From contig JAJLRJ010000005.1 of assembly GCA_024195265.1 (NCBI GenBank), forward strand, positions 45,833,587 to 45,897,586: a stretch of DNA of 64,000 bases, read 5' to 3'. Numbering within the stretch: position 1 is the stretch's first letter; each line of letters begins with the position of its first letter. The DNA comes from Dendrophyllia cribrosa. Its lineage: Eukaryota; Cnidaria; Anthozoa; Scleractinia; Dendrophylliidae. This document shows, in pieces, positions 12,582 to 25,124 of this stretch. Under the pieces are notes generated by a model. That model saw only the letters and a list, made by a program, of their open reading frames with translations. It searched no databases and was not told the DNA's origin. The position numbers and the translations under genes were made by a program.

Positions 12582-12584
<3 letters not shown>

Positions 12585-12628
<44 letters not shown>
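12585..12628. repeat. Poly-G run of about 44 bases
   Basis: An uninterrupted G homopolymer is followed by G-rich GAGGGGGGAG sequence to about 12690. Homopolymer length in an assembly is unreliable. Confidence 0.95.
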
Positions 12629-12631
<3 letters not shown>

Positions 12632-12829
12632 CAAGAGAGAGAGGGGGGAGGGGGGGGCGTTAAAGAGAGAGATGGAGGGGGGGGCTCAAAAGAGAGAGGG
12701 GACTCAATGAATTTCTTGCTTCAAAAAGGGTGGGGCTTTTGGAGCGGGGGCTTAATAGATGATTTACGGTATGCAAAATGCTACCATTCTTATTATAAAG
12801 TCAAATACGTACTATAGACGTAAGCTTAA

Positions 12830-12999
12830 TAGGTCATTTCCGAGTTGCCTTTAGCCTCTCTATTAAAGCGAGGCTAGGTGCGAAACCTTTCCTACGAAAA
12901 GAAGTTTTATTTGCGCGAATGAAAACTCATTTTCATATGAAAGGTTCGCACCTAGCCTCGCTTTGATAGAGAGGCTAAAGTTAACTCGGAAATAGCCTA
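12830..12999. mobile_element. Palindromic MITE with TTAA duplication
   Basis: TTAA flanks TAGGTCATTTCCGAGTT and AACTCGGAAATAGCCTA. The inner arms GAGGCTAGGTGCGAA and TTCGCACCTAGCCTC pair. Confidence 0.75.
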
Positions 13000-13258
13000 T
13001 TAAAAAACTTTGCAAAAAGTCAGTACCTTGGCTCACACACTGTCATCATCACCATTTTATAGTAAGGTCCTCTGGACAACAGGGCACACGTACAATTATA
13101 ATGTCAATGTTTTGATGCTTCTCATTAACAGCTATGAAGCGAGACTGTATTCTTTAGACAGGAATAAATTTCGTAGCACTGGGAAGCTTGACAACTTTAG
13201 CATAAAAGACAGACAACGGGTTACGAAAAGGTGTTTCAGTAGAGTATTCTTTGAACCA

Positions 13259-14240
13259 CTACACACATGCAAAACAATGACGGTATTGTTTTCCATCCAA
13301 CTCAAATGAATGCTCGAAATAAAATTTAACACGTCCTGACTTACTTTCCTGTAAGGCAATTTCTCCTTTGTCGCCAACCCATGATGCCATTATCCTGGCA
13401 TGCTTGTAAAGGCGACTTTCGATTCCCGAGCTAAGTCTCTCCTCCCCTACGCAGAGAGATGGATACTTCTTGTAAATAAAGTTCAGACAGCCACAAGCAA
13501 TTGCAAAAAGAGTTGAGACATTGTGTACTGTAGGGCATATTTCGAGGATAACATAGTTTTCAGCAAGTCCCACCCCTCCCCTCTTATCAATGTTGTACCA
13601 GATCAAAAATAACATTCAAACTAACAGTCATCAACATTGAAAGGGGGGAGAGGGGTCAGTAGCACACGGCATTGATTTGATTTGTGTTACGCGGTCGCTT
13701 TTATACGGAATGAACATTTTTTTGGAAAGTGTTTCAACCTTTTTGCAACTGCTTGCAGAGCTGAGGTCATGTACTGGATACAACTTGGAGTATGTACTCT
13801 GCAACTGGTCTATCTCGCCGTTATCAAAACTACAAAGGCGATACCGACTAGGAAGTTCAATCATGCTGAAATCGGTCCAGATACTGCAGTTTGCTAATAA
13901 AGGCCCACTCATAGCTTTAGTCCACGACAAAGACTGTGATGGTTCCACTATGCCTTCACCAAGTTTGTTCGTTTGACGTGCAGCGTTGGATAATTCTTCA
14001 AAGACGTCTTTAAAGTCAGAGGGCATCAAATATTGCATATTATCAAGAGCACATATGGTTAGGAATCTTTTCATAAACTGTACTTCGATCTCACGGTTGT
14101 TGGTGTGAAAACTTCCTAAAAGGCCATTACATCGCTCAAAACTAAACAGCCAAAACCCATAGACACTGCCATAGCTCTCAACGCGTTCTCATATGTGAAG
14201 GTGTAGGTACATATTGGGAGTGATTACAGACTTGTGTTAC
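13259..14240 (-). pseudogene. Decayed EnSpm/CMC-type (DUF4218-like) transposase fragment
   Basis: Two - strand segments in different frames, about 14240-13631 and 13615-13259. The upstream one reads FWLFSFERCNGLLGSF, then NREIEVQFMKRFL, resembling the W-x-FSFER-x-NG-x-LG and EVQFMKRF blocks found in cnidarian CACTA-related transposase relatives. The downstream one has SRLYKHARIMASWVG and GRVKFYFEHSFELDGKQYRHCFACV, which looks like the region after the catalytic core. Start, catalytic core and continuity are missing, so this is a fragment. The family call is from motif memory and could be wrong; a retrotransposon-captured gene is the alternative. Confidence 0.5.
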
Positions 14241-15164
14241 AGACGCAAAACCGAAGCTCCGAAATAAAGAACGTGTCTGCAACAAACGGTGACTCAGGCG
14301 ACATTCACAACAACTGATAGTAACAGGAACACAAAATTTATTACGACAATGTGCTACAAAACTACAGCTATAAACTAATAAAGTTCATTATAAAGTTCAG
14401 TTCGCTTATCTGCCTGGATCCAAACGATCTTCAAGGTCCAAGAGCCAAGAAACGGAGCGAAGTGAAGCGAAGAGAAACTTCAACGATCGAGCGAACCCAA
14501 ATCTTTTACACACTCAGCAAAACTAAAACTGAAAACCATGTGCTTAATCCCCACATTTTCCATATATGGGCAATGAAAAGATTATATAGCATATACGCGT
14601 GACTTAAACAACAACACGGGAGCGTGACCTTCATAACACTTGCCATAGAGAGATTCCACCTTCCTACAGAAGGCAAGACGTTTTTGGTCAGCAATGAGAA
14701 GATCTGTCTTGGCAATACATGGCTTATGTTTTCGCACACAAATATTTCATGAAAAAGTAAGCTCATGACTCAGATGATATAAACAGGCACTTTCATCCAC
14801 CGTATGTACGTATTCGCATCTTGATTATTTATTGGATCGTTTAGCCGCTTCAAACATGCAATATTTTACAAGCTTACATTGTGCGTGTACATGTACAGTA
14901 TAAAGCTTTTGTAAACTTATAAGCTTACATGTACGATGTGTGATATTTTAGTTAGGTCCTGAACAATGCTACTTGCTATTTCTTTCATGACAGCTACAGA
15001 TAGTTTTATAAGCGCGTTATTGTTGTAGCAAGCATTTGGCGGGCTTTTGGGCATTGGAGCAAGCGAATGTTCATGCCTCGTACATCGCGCTCCTTTTGAG
15101 TCGTTCATACCGCTGCCCGACATGGCATAGAGTGGGCTCATATTCACAAGACAAAGACTGTTTA

Positions 15165-15700
15165 CCATGGTGGTGACTAGAATGGATACTCCAAAATCAG
15201 GTTGGACCACCTCGGACACCTTATTGAGACTTATATAACGGAGTAACTGGTTAGCTTGCAGTTGAGGTTGGGGTTAGCAGTTTATATAGTTAAATTTAGG
15301 CCTAAACAACCCGAGAAGCTAGGTGGTACTCTGATACGGTAGGTTATGTCAGCCAAAGCCTAGCTGAGGTCACAAATTCAATCCTGAGTGGGGATTTTAG
15401 ATTTGCTTTTTTACACTTAAAAATTTATTGAAAATAAACGTTATATTTTTATAAATTACGTTATATAATTCTCAATAAGTGTCCGAGGTGGTCCAACCTG
15501 ATTTTGGAGTATCCATTCTGGTCACGACATGTTTCCCATAGTCCGTTTCGCAGATACGGCAGCCATATTGATTTTGCCCCCAGCGCATCCCATAATGGCC
15601 ATTTAAATTAATATATTCCTTTGTTTTCATTGTCATTATGGAATGTCCTGGCGGCAAAATCAATATGGCTGCCGTATCTGCGAAATGGGCTATGGTAAGC
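15165..15700. repeat. Two nested inverted-repeat pairs
   Basis: AATGGATACTCCAAAATCAG near 15180 pairs with its complement near 15500, and CAGATACGGCAGCCATATTG near 15552 pairs with its complement near 15662. These look like adjacent MITE halves. No gene is seen from 14350 to 16320. Confidence 0.65.
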
Positions 15701-16978
15701 ACTTAATGGGATAGATCAGAGGGCTCTCTAGCAGGTCAGAAACCTTCTGAAATCATATGATTGTAGGGCCCTTATCTATCCATTCAAGAAAGAATCCAGA
15801 AATTGTGGTTGGAATGTACAATACAAATGGTAAGGCTATTTCGGTTTGCCAGATCGAAAAGAAAACTGGGGCTAAACTACAGAAATACAGGGATGGTTTC
15901 TAGACAATTCTGGATAGAAACAAAAGAATAATACTTGAGTTAATTGCATTGTTCATTAAATAATTTCCATAATAAATGTCACACACAAGTTTTATGTTTA
16001 CTTTTATGGAGGATGCTGTTAGAAGGACATGTAATGAATTAAAGAAGCAAAGGGAGGATTTTACTGGCTTTCTGACTGATGTCAGGTTAGTAAACATTAC
16101 TTAATCAGTTAAACCTCTCCTTACTATGGACAGTTCACTTGTCCCACAGATACTGTACATCGCACCAAAATTCATATAAACTCTTCCTTTATAATGCAGA
16201 CACTTGTCTATTATGGACGCTTGGGTCCATCCTTTTGGTATCCATATATATTGAAGATAACAGAAACGTACAATGAAAACTGCTGTGATAATTTATCCAT
16301 ACTTTAATACAATTACAGCAAATACACCGATTGCAAATATGGCAGCGGATACACGAAAGCGAGGCTTTTCGGTGACAACCGTTGCTAGGGGCTGATACAA
16401 ATTGCTGGTTACCTTGTTCGAATGCACTGTTTTGTCTTTTTTGAAGCCGTTATTTTCAAGATCTCACCTATTTGGGAAACGGATTTGGTTAGGTATCATT
16501 TTCCGATCACTCCTAAGCCGATATCAAGGTCAGTGAATTGAACACAGTTTTGTTTAAGCTCATATTGTTATTCAAATATGTCGTGCATGGATGCCATGGC
16601 GAACGGCTGGTCGCGATTACAAATTCCATAACTACAACGGTCTACAATCGCGATCGCTTGCAACCACTACATTTATATATTATGCACGTCGGGAAACTTA
16701 GGCCAATGATAATACTCATGTTTTTTATTTAGACGATGCCTAGCTATGTTTATCTCACCTCGCGATGTCTTGGAAGGAACTTTCGTGCGACAATAAATAT
16801 TTCCACGAAACCCGTTGGCTTTATCAGCTTTATCAAACCGATCCATCTATATTATATCAGCTTAGATACGTTCAAGCTTATAAACACAGTTGTTTAATTT
16901 CAATAACGGAGAAAGATTAATGTCAGAAGTTAACGCTATGTAGTGTCTTTCTGTCTACATTTCACTTAGAAATAAATC

Positions 16979-18950
16979 ATGGATGAAACATCTAGGCCTG
17001 TAGAAAAGATGCATGTGGTGGAACTTAAGCAGTTTCTTCGCGAAAACAATGTGAACCTTAAGAGGTTAGCACTAAAGGCACAGTTAGTGGAGAAGTAAGT
17101 TTTCATTAAACTGTTTTAAAATAAGCTTTTTAAAAAACCTTGAGCTTAGCTGAATTCAATTTATTCTACGTCTAATTACAGTTTGGTGTACCGAACATTT
17201 CATTTGTTTCCCATTTTTGTTATAGAGCAAAGGAAGTACTTCAAAGGAAGTCAGTCGCTACAACGGGCACAGCACAACTTAATCAAGTGCAAGCCACCCC
17301 ATCTTTTTCAAAAAGCGATTCTGATCTCCTTAGAGAGAATAATCAAAAATTTCGTTTCTGCCCATCCGAAAATAACATGACAAAAAGTCTGGATGTCCTT
17401 CCCCCTTTTACGTTCAATTCCATCGTTAGATATGTGCGAACTCAGTCCGGCAAAAACATTCAGCAGACGTCCGACTATATGGTCATGAAGCCTTTTGATC
17501 GTGGGGTGAACTTTTTTTTAGAAGGATACCTTCACAACGTTTTTGCCAAGCAGCATGCTGAAGGCAATACTTTTTATTTCAGAGCCCTCTGCTATAGAAG
17601 TCTAAGAAAAAGTGAACCCCCCCAACAAAATTAAACTGGCAATTTTCATAAAAGAACCACACGACGTGTTAGGATCATTGTGCACCTGTGTCGCAGGAGC
17701 TCTGGGGTTTTGCAATCATGCCATAGGGTTTATGTATTTAATTTCCCACTATTATATGACAAAGGCAAAAGTGATCCCCGATGAACTAGCTTGTACCGCA
17801 CTTCCACAGCAATGGCATAAACCAAGGGGGAAAAAGATTTCTTCTGAACCATTAATGGACATGGTTTTTAAGAAGCCCAGGCTGGAATTGGCTCTGAATA
17901 CGGGAACTTGTAGCCAAAACTCACCTGGAATTTCTTGTTCGTTGTACCAGGCCATGAAACAACCTCCCAGTAGTTTAGAGATAACAAACTTTAAAAGTAA
18001 CTTGCAACAGGTGAACACAAAGTTTGGACTTAGTTTGTACATGGATGAAGGAACAACAATGGTGCCTACCAAAGCTGGCCCTGCCCCCTTGGGTGGTTAT
18101 TTAAGCTATCAATTGGCACCCACTGAGGGTAACTTTAAAGTAACATGTAATATTGATATGTCTAAGGGGCCCACCGACAGTGCAGTGCCAATCATTTATC
18201 CACCCTTCCCAATATCAACAGTCTGTCCCCTTTTTGTCGTTTCACAGTGCACACCAGAGTACCAATCACTTTTTGATTCCCTGCAATTAAGTGAAGCGGA
18301 AGCAGCGAAACTCGAAAAAGCAACTCATTTGCAGAGAAACAGTGATCAGTGGTGGACAGAAAGGAGATCAAGAGTTTGGAGATGTTCTTAGTCGGAAGGC
18401 AATAAGTAATGCTTTTGTCAAAGGGCTGGTGGGACAAAAACCCCATGCTACCTCAAGGAACATGCCAGAGCCTTTAAAACATGGGATTGAACATGAGAGC
18501 GCAGCTCTTAAACAGTACTCCAATTACTTAAACCACAGTGGGCATCCTGTTAAAACCTTTCCATCAGGATTTGTTGTAAACCCTGCCTACCCATTCCTTG
18601 AGTGCTCTCCAGATGGCAAGGTCATTGATAGCAGTGAAGAGAACCCATTTGGGATCATTGAAATTAAATGTCCATACAAACATCGGGCAGTGACCCCAGA
18701 AACAGCTTGTCATGGTGACAGTCAGTTTCACCTTGAACTTAAAGACGACTTTCCAACCCTTAAAAAAAGTCACAAATATTACTCCCAAGTTCAAGGGCAG
18801 ATGGGCATCACAGGTGCAAAATGGTGTGACTTTGTGACATACACTTTTAAGGGAATGGTTATTGAACGCATATATTTTGATATTATTTTTTTTAATAGTA
18901 TGTTACTAAAGTTGGAGCAGTTTTTTTCAAGCATTATGCTAAATATTTAA
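16979..18950 (+). pseudogene. ISL2EU SAP-SWIM-YqaJ nuclease gene (broken)
   Basis: Exon 1 (16979-17094) starts at ATG and encodes a SAP-like helix pair (VELKQFLRENN, LALKAQLVEK), ending at GTAAGT. The next exon opens at 17226 after TTATAG. It covers a GYLHNVFAKQ region, then a SWIM zinc finger near 17680-17720 (CTCVAGALGFCNHAIGF, C-x-C...C-x-H), and finally a YqaJ/lambda-exonuclease-like domain near 18380-18900 with FLECSPDGKV and GIIEIKCPYK, the D...E-x-K nuclease core. The frame breaks near 17612-17620 and again near 18350-18380. YqaJ proteins are PD-(D/E)xK exonucleases; in these transposons the role is presumed to be end processing or recombination. Confidence 0.78.
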
Positions 18951-19293
18951 AGAACACTGCTATGGAGCAACAAATACAAGCTCAACCAGCAGAAGCATGT
19001 TCTTGTACTTCTGTTACACCTACAGTAGTCACAGTAATGACAACAAGCATCACTGAGTAGAGAGACAAATACAAATATAGTAGGTAGTTATTTTCCTGGA
19101 CTTCTTTTTGTACTGTAGCATACAATACTAATAAGATACGTAACAATAATTAGAGTAATGTTTCCTGAATTATCACTTTAATGTCAGTATTTTATAATTA
19201 AAATGTTCTCGGCGCCTGTCACTAAGATATAATTGGATTTTGAAGATTTGTGAGCATAGCACATACTGTCCACATTTGATTAAGACTTCCAGC

Positions 19294-20759
19294 TTAAGAC
19301 AGTGGAATGACTTGGTTAAAGTTTTGGAAATTCTTAATTTTGTTTATAGCCCTTTCAACATGAATTCGCTCAGAGGCTATTTCTTGTGTTTCGATAACTT
19401 CTGATGGATTGTGCTGACTTCTGGATCCAACAAATGGGGGAATATTGAGTCCAACACCCACTGGCTCAAGAAGATCGGAAATAGTGAATCCTTTGTCAGC
19501 CATTATGACATCACCAGCAGAAAACGGCAGTTTTAAAAGTCCAGACCTAATTGTTATTTCCCTGTCGGAAATACTTCCCGCATACAATTGTGAAATAAAA
19601 GTAATGTGACCACTGGGGGCAATACCAATTAGTCCCTTGAAAGTTGTGTGACTCTTGTAGCTGGAAAATGTTTTGCTGTGGAGAACCAAAGAGGAGGGAG
19701 TTTGACACTATTTCTGTGCCATCGATGATGACTCTTGAGGAGGGATATTTATCTTTGAATGACTGAGGCATGGCCTTGTCTATTGCAGATCGACTGGGCC
19801 AAATGCTAAGGTAACCAAATTTAAGATACATAAAATTAATCCAGGAAGTGCAAATTCTGTTTACAGTTGATACATGAACTCCAAATCTATGAGATAAGTC
19901 ACGTTCAAATAAGCCAAGCCTCATTCTTATTAGAACCATGAAAAATTCGTCCAGTGTACTAAGCTGCTTTCGTCGTCTTCCAGGTTTATTTCCCACAGTA
20001 TCCCGACTGTTTGTGGGAGTTAAGCAGTCATCAGTGCTGCTCAGTGTGACATACACAATGTTCTCACCATTTTCACCTGGACTCAAGAAATTATAGCAAA
20101 CCAGTAGGGTCTGATAATCGGGGAATCCTGTGTAAATGTCTGAGTCCGAGTCTTTGAATTGAACTATTCCGAAAGCGCTACTAGCAAGATCATCGATCGT
20201 CTTTAAAAGGTCTTTATTTTCAAGTCGGAGAGTGTTTGCTTCCTCTTCAAGCCTAGCAATGCGAGCTTTTAACTCTTCTTGTTTTTGCAACTCTCGTGGC
20301 ATATCAGCCGTGCTCGTTTCCATGTTTTCATTGGCGGGGGAATTTTGTTGTTTTGTGGGAGAGCCCCATAGTCTCTTTCGAGGTGACTTTCGCTTGGGAG
20401 ATGCAGAAGACCACGCAAACTTCGACGGAATAGCTTCATCTTTAACCGACCGGCGACCAGTTAAAGAGGTAATAAAATTTGATTCCTTAAAGTGCAATGA
20501 ACATATTCTGGTCCGCTTATTAATTTGGAAGTCCGGCGAGACATCTCTTCATATTTTGATAAGCCATGCCTGAAAAGTGATCGTATATTAATTATCTTCT
20601 AAACAACATTTGTTGTAAATTACAAAAACTCAAAATAGCAACACAAACCTTTAGCATTGATGGATCCTTTGGAAGTTTATGGAAAGTGACCTTTCTCCCA
20701 TCCACGTCTACACGATAACCTGTTTTGCTGCACATCGGCACACAACAAGTTTCAGGCAT
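19294..20759 (-). pseudogene. ISL2EU THAP-domain DDE transposase (broken)
   Basis: Exon 1 (20759-20649) starts MPETCCVPMCSKTG and holds the first half of a THAP zinc finger (C-x4-C and FHKLPKDP). Exon 2 begins at 20569 after CTTTTCAG; it contains the second half (ICSLHF...), but has an in-frame TGA at about 20551-20549. Then follow a basic linker, a coiled-coil leucine/glutamate-rich stretch, a helix-turn-helix block (DLSHRFGVHVSTVNRICTSW) and a DDE_Tnp_4 core: VIIDGTEI (first D), VIMADKGF (second D) and SERIHVERAINKIK (E). The frame changes near 19680, between the first and second Asp. Residues are recognisable, so the break is recent relative to family age. Confidence 0.8.
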
Positions 20760-20894
20760 ATTTTATAAGCTACACAACCTTGCTCACCTAAATACGACAA
20801 ACGCTCCGAATTAAGGCAATTTCAACTAATCGGTCTCCAAACAATTTTTTTAACATTTACCTTAGTCTAGTAAAATGAAATATACCAATAAGTA

Positions 20895-21066
20895 TAGGAA
20901 ATCGTATGAACACGAGTGCATTTCGTGATTTATGGGCACGAGTAATGTTTTGAAAGTTCTCAAAATTGCACGAGCCGCTTCGGCGAGTGCAATTTGAGAA
21001 CTTTCAAAACATCACGAGTGCCCATAAATCACGAAATGCACGAGTAGTTCATACGATTTCTTGTTT
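20895..21066. repeat. Long palindrome inside ISL2EU
   Basis: GAAATCGTATGAACACGAGTG and ATTTCGTGATTTATGGGCACGAGT are matched by their complements; the loop is around GCACGAGCCGCTTCGGCGAG. It could extrude a large hairpin. Confidence 0.75.
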
Positions 21067-21947
21067 ATAATATTTTCAACAAAATTTTGGTGAGGCCGTC
21101 ACGGTACACTGCGCGCGACTTTCAACTTTCACTTTCGCGCAACTTTCGTATTGCACTTTATAACCTAATTTGCACTCTATAATCTATTTATGCATTCGTC
21201 ATTGACCAATCAGAAACTGTATATTTTGTTGGGTTTATTATAAGTTATCAGTGATCCGTTTGATAAAGCTGATAAAGCCAACGGGTTCGTGGAAATATTT
21301 AAGCTTATTGTCGCACGAAAGTTCCTTCCAAGACATCGCGAGGTAAGATAAACATAGCTAGGCATCACCTAAATAAAAAACATGAGTATTATCATTGGCC
21401 TAAGTTTTCCGACGTGCATAATATATAAATGTAGTGGTTGGAAACGATCGCGATTGTAGACCGTTGTAGTTATGGAATTTTTAATCGCGACCAGCCGTTC
21501 GCCATGGCATCCATGCACGACATATTTGAATAACAATATGAGCTTAAACAAAACTGTGTTCAATTCACTGACCTTGATATCGCCTTGGGAGTGATCGGAA
21601 AATGATACCTAACCAAATCCGTTTCCCAAATAGGTGAGATCTTGAAAATAACGGCTTCAAAAAAGACAACACAATGCATTCGAACAAAGTAACGAGCAGT
21701 TTGTATCGGCCCCTAGCAACGGTTGTCACCGAAAAGCCTCGCTTTCGTGTATCCGCCGCCATATTTGCAATCGGTGTATTGCCTTGGGAAGTATTTTGGG
21801 CAGTCATGTCTTTTAATTTTGCTTGTTATTTCCCAATAGTATTTTAAAGGAAAACTGGCTTCCACTACAGGATATATTTACTGTTGACATCAATTTTAAT
21901 TTTCTAATTTTTCTTTGACAATCCAAGCAATGTTTGCAATGCTTTAA

Positions 21948-22655
21948 GGTGGCTCCTAGTAGTTTTATTGGGGTCACACTTCCCTTTTTGAATGCGCTTA
22001 TACATAATCTTACTTTAGCTCAATGAATCTGAATTTGATACCAGATGCTAGGCTTGGATGAAAGTTTTGAGCGATTCTCTTTTTATGCTAATCAGCGTTT
22101 CCATAACAACGGTAAACAAATATGGCGAAAAACGTTTTCACTCTTTTTAAACTGCATTTGAATGAAAAGCTCGATCTCTTTATTGCCGAGGAATTAGTCA
22201 GAGCTATTTGCAGGGAGTAATAATTTAAGTCTGAGGAAACTTTCTGTGATAATTTAATGATAATTTGTGAGACCTATGGAATGTTTTGACCGCTTATATT
22301 TCAAACATGAAAAAACACCTCTTAAAAATGTTTTAGTGATTTATTTAAAATCGAACAGTTTAATTTTTTTTAAATTTTCCCATTTAGTGTGCTACACTGT
22401 GTAGATTATAACGCATTTCTTCGCTTGTCGCGGGTAGCCCCAAAATCGAAAGATAATTAGTAAAAACTGTTTTTCGCCATGTTTGTTTACCGTTGCTATG
22501 GAAACGCTGATTAGCATAAAAAGAGCATCATCGAAAACGTTTATCCAAGCCTAACATCTGGTATCAATTTCAGGTTCATTGAGCTAAAGTAAGATTATGT
22601 ATAAGCGCATTCAAAAAGGGAAGGGTGACCCAAAAAAAAACTTCTTGGAACCACC
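21948..22655. mobile_element. MITE with about 200-bp inverted repeats and TTAA duplication
   Basis: TTAA (21944-21947, 22656-22659) flanks GGTGGCTCC and its complement. Arms share GCGCTTATACATAATCTTAC, TTTTATGCTAATCAGCGTTT and TTTACCGTTG segments in opposite orientation. Non-coding. Confidence 0.8.
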
Positions 22656-22669
22656 TTAATCCACTGTGA

Positions 22670-23215
22670 AAGAGACAAAAAGATTGTGTACAAAACTGGC
22701 AATGATTGCTATCGAGTTGCGACTTTTAGAAGGATGTCGTTAGAAAATATTTTGATAACCCTAACAACGTTCATTGACACAAGTAACGGCCGCCCATCTT
22801 TGAGTGGGCAGTGCCAATGTTGTTTATCCATGTTTGAGTTGAAAAAATGGCGCTTATGTCAATGATCTTTGATTTTTCTAAATTCCGTCGCAAAAGAGAC
22901 AACAATAAAACTGACAATGATAGCTATCGAGTTACGAATTTTAGTAGGATGTCGTTAGAAAATATTTTGATAACCCGAATTACGTTCATTCACACAAGTA
23001 ACGGCTGCCCATCTTTGAGTGGGCAGTGCCAGTGTTGTTTATCCATTTCTGAGTGGAAAAATGGCACTTGTGTCAATGATCTTTGATTTTTCTAAAAACC
23101 GTCGCGAAAGAGACAACAAAACTGACAATGATTGCTATCGAGTTGTGAATTTTAGAAGGATGTTGTTATAAAATATTTTGGCAAACCAAACAACGTTTAT
23201 TGACACAAGTGTAAT
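22670..23215. repeat. About 2.5 tandem copies of a 213-bp unit
   Basis: ATTGCTATCGAGTTG recurs at about 22703, 22918 (one mismatch) and 23129, together with the AGAAAATATTTTGATAACCC and CATCTTTGAGTGGGCAGTGCC segments. The open frame at 22847-23086 lies wholly within the repeat. Confidence 0.85.
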
Positions 23216-24270
23216 TGCCTTTCATTGCTATTCTGTTTCAACAATATTACATGAACTTTAAAGAAAACCATTCACAGAAGTGAAAATAATAAATTGTGGT
23301 TAAAAGATACAGTAACACCTGACAAGTGAAATAATTTCTTATTTGACACATTGTTTTCTTTAACCTTTGAGGTATCACCATGAAAGCAATAAGAAAGTGG
23401 AAGAAATCTTAGTGAAAGAAGTCAGAGGAACGTTTGGAAAACAGAAATGGGTTAAGGCTGAGATAAAAGGTATGTATGGATTTCCTGGCGATCAGGATAC
23501 AGAGTTTACACTCCAAGTACAGTACAACCTGTTTTAGTGATTGTATTAGGCAGCCACCCTCTATTTAATTAAGTGGCCAGTTCCATAGGCTGTATTTTTG
23601 CCCATGCAAATTTTGTATATGCTACTTGAGTGTATTAAACAGTCACCTCTATTCAGTGGTCACAGCCATACTTTGGCAGTCCCTTGTTGGCATGTCTTTG
23701 TTAATTTTACCTGTATTAAAAGGCCAAACTTGAAAACAATTTATTGACTCTGCACTACAGAGTTGTTATTGATCATTACTGCATGTATTGCATTCACCAC
23801 TGTTTCAAGTGCTTTCGAGACATTAATGTACTCTGATGCATTTGACCACGCTCACAAAGTATTTTTAGTAAACATGTGATAAATTTCCAAAGCGCTAAGG
23901 GTGGCTTCTAAATGTAGGTTAAACTGTATTAATATTTTGCAATCCTGTAGTATCACCACATCACTGATACTATATTATCTTGAATTAGGGCTACACCTCA
24001 AAGTAATAGTGTGACGCTTATTAAAATCACTTGAATTCAAGAATGTAATTTTTAAATCACTGTGTCAAGGTTAAGTGTAAATACCGGTAATTACATTTTG
24101 TTTTAAACAAACTGGAAATTTATCCTTGTACATGAATAACTGTTCTTTTCGTTCTTATAAAAAAGACACAGTCACTTTTATTTTAGGGAAAGGACCATGT
24201 TTTGTAGCGGAGGTTTTGTGGAGCCTTATACTCATAGAACTAAACCTATACCCATCATTTTTCATGGTCA
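23216..24270. other. Gene-free AT-rich stretch
   Basis: No open frame with splice context or recognisable domain is seen here. Confidence 0.5.
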
Positions 24271-24274
24271 TGGC

Positions 24275-24415
24275 TAGCGGAATGTTTCGCGGGCGCGTGT
24301 GCCGCCCGCCGCCCGTGTTGGACAGGGCTAGCTCGCGGGCGCGTATGACGTCGCAAAACATGCGCGTACGACGTCACGCGCGGTTACACGGCCGAATGTC
24401 ACGTCAGCTGGGAAA
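24275..24415. promoter_or_regulatory. CpG-rich block with ACGTCA motifs
   Basis: Against AT-rich surroundings this block is rich in CpG (GCGGGCGCGTGTGCCGCCCG) and contains TGACGTCG, ACGACGTCACG and TCACGTCA motifs (CREB/ATF half-sites). It could be a promoter or a repeat-derived GC block. No transcript is visible next to it. Confidence 0.35.
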
Positions 24416-25124
24416 ACACTGTTTTGCTGTGTTTACTATTAAAGTCGTTGTTTCCCTGAATTTTTCGCGCTTTGTTACTCAAGACAGGGATACTAATTAA
24501 GGGTACTCGGAAGCCGCTTTAGTGGAAAAAGAAGAGCTTTCAGGAATAAAATCTTGCTTCGAGGAACTTCATACGTTTTAATCAACGCGGGGAGATGTTT
24601 GAGCGGAGATTTAAAGAATTTCCAAGCAAGGGAGGGACTTAAAGTGCACCTAAACCCCCAATTATTTTTCTTTTAATCAACTCAATGTACGTTGAAAAGT
24701 CGAATAGTGAAATATTTCTTGTTTTTAACGTCGGGTTAGTGAGTTATAGAGATTTGAATTTACAAAATGCTAATTATATGACATCAAATTAAGACTTTGC
24801 CATTATTTCTACTTCAATTTACAATACGCAGTTCACAGCTTAAGGATAATCAATTTAAGAAATACTAATAAAAACTGTTAGTAGTCAATTGATTTGTAAA
24901 AAAAAATATTACTTGGAGGTGGAAACAAGTAGTTGTCAGGAGCCGATTAGATGGAGCCTCCATCTGCCATATAATCCCTTGGAGACAACCCTTTCCGATG
25001 AAAAGTTATTTATAGAAATAGTTTTCGCGGGAAATTTGTCACGCCCTATTGCGTTGTTGATAATAACCAATCAGAGCGCAGCTCTGTCATGCTCATATAC
25101 ATATGCTTTTTATTATTGACAACA

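Larger units (their letters stand above)
16321..21780. mobile_element. ISL2EU-family DNA transposon, 5.46 kb
   Basis: Terminal inverted repeats of about 530 bp (16321-16855 and 21250-21780) begin AATACACCGATTGCAAATATGG. Between them lie a + strand SAP-SWIM-YqaJ gene and a convergent - strand THAP-DDE transposase gene, the two-gene layout described for ISL2EU elements. Both genes carry frameshifts and the transposase also a nonsense codon, so this copy is inactive. A clean target duplication could not be seen. A 170-bp palindrome (20895-21066) sits between the transposase and the right repeat. Confidence 0.82.

Noticed and set aside
12560..12817. 85-aa glycine-rich frame
   Set aside because: It is the poly-G run.
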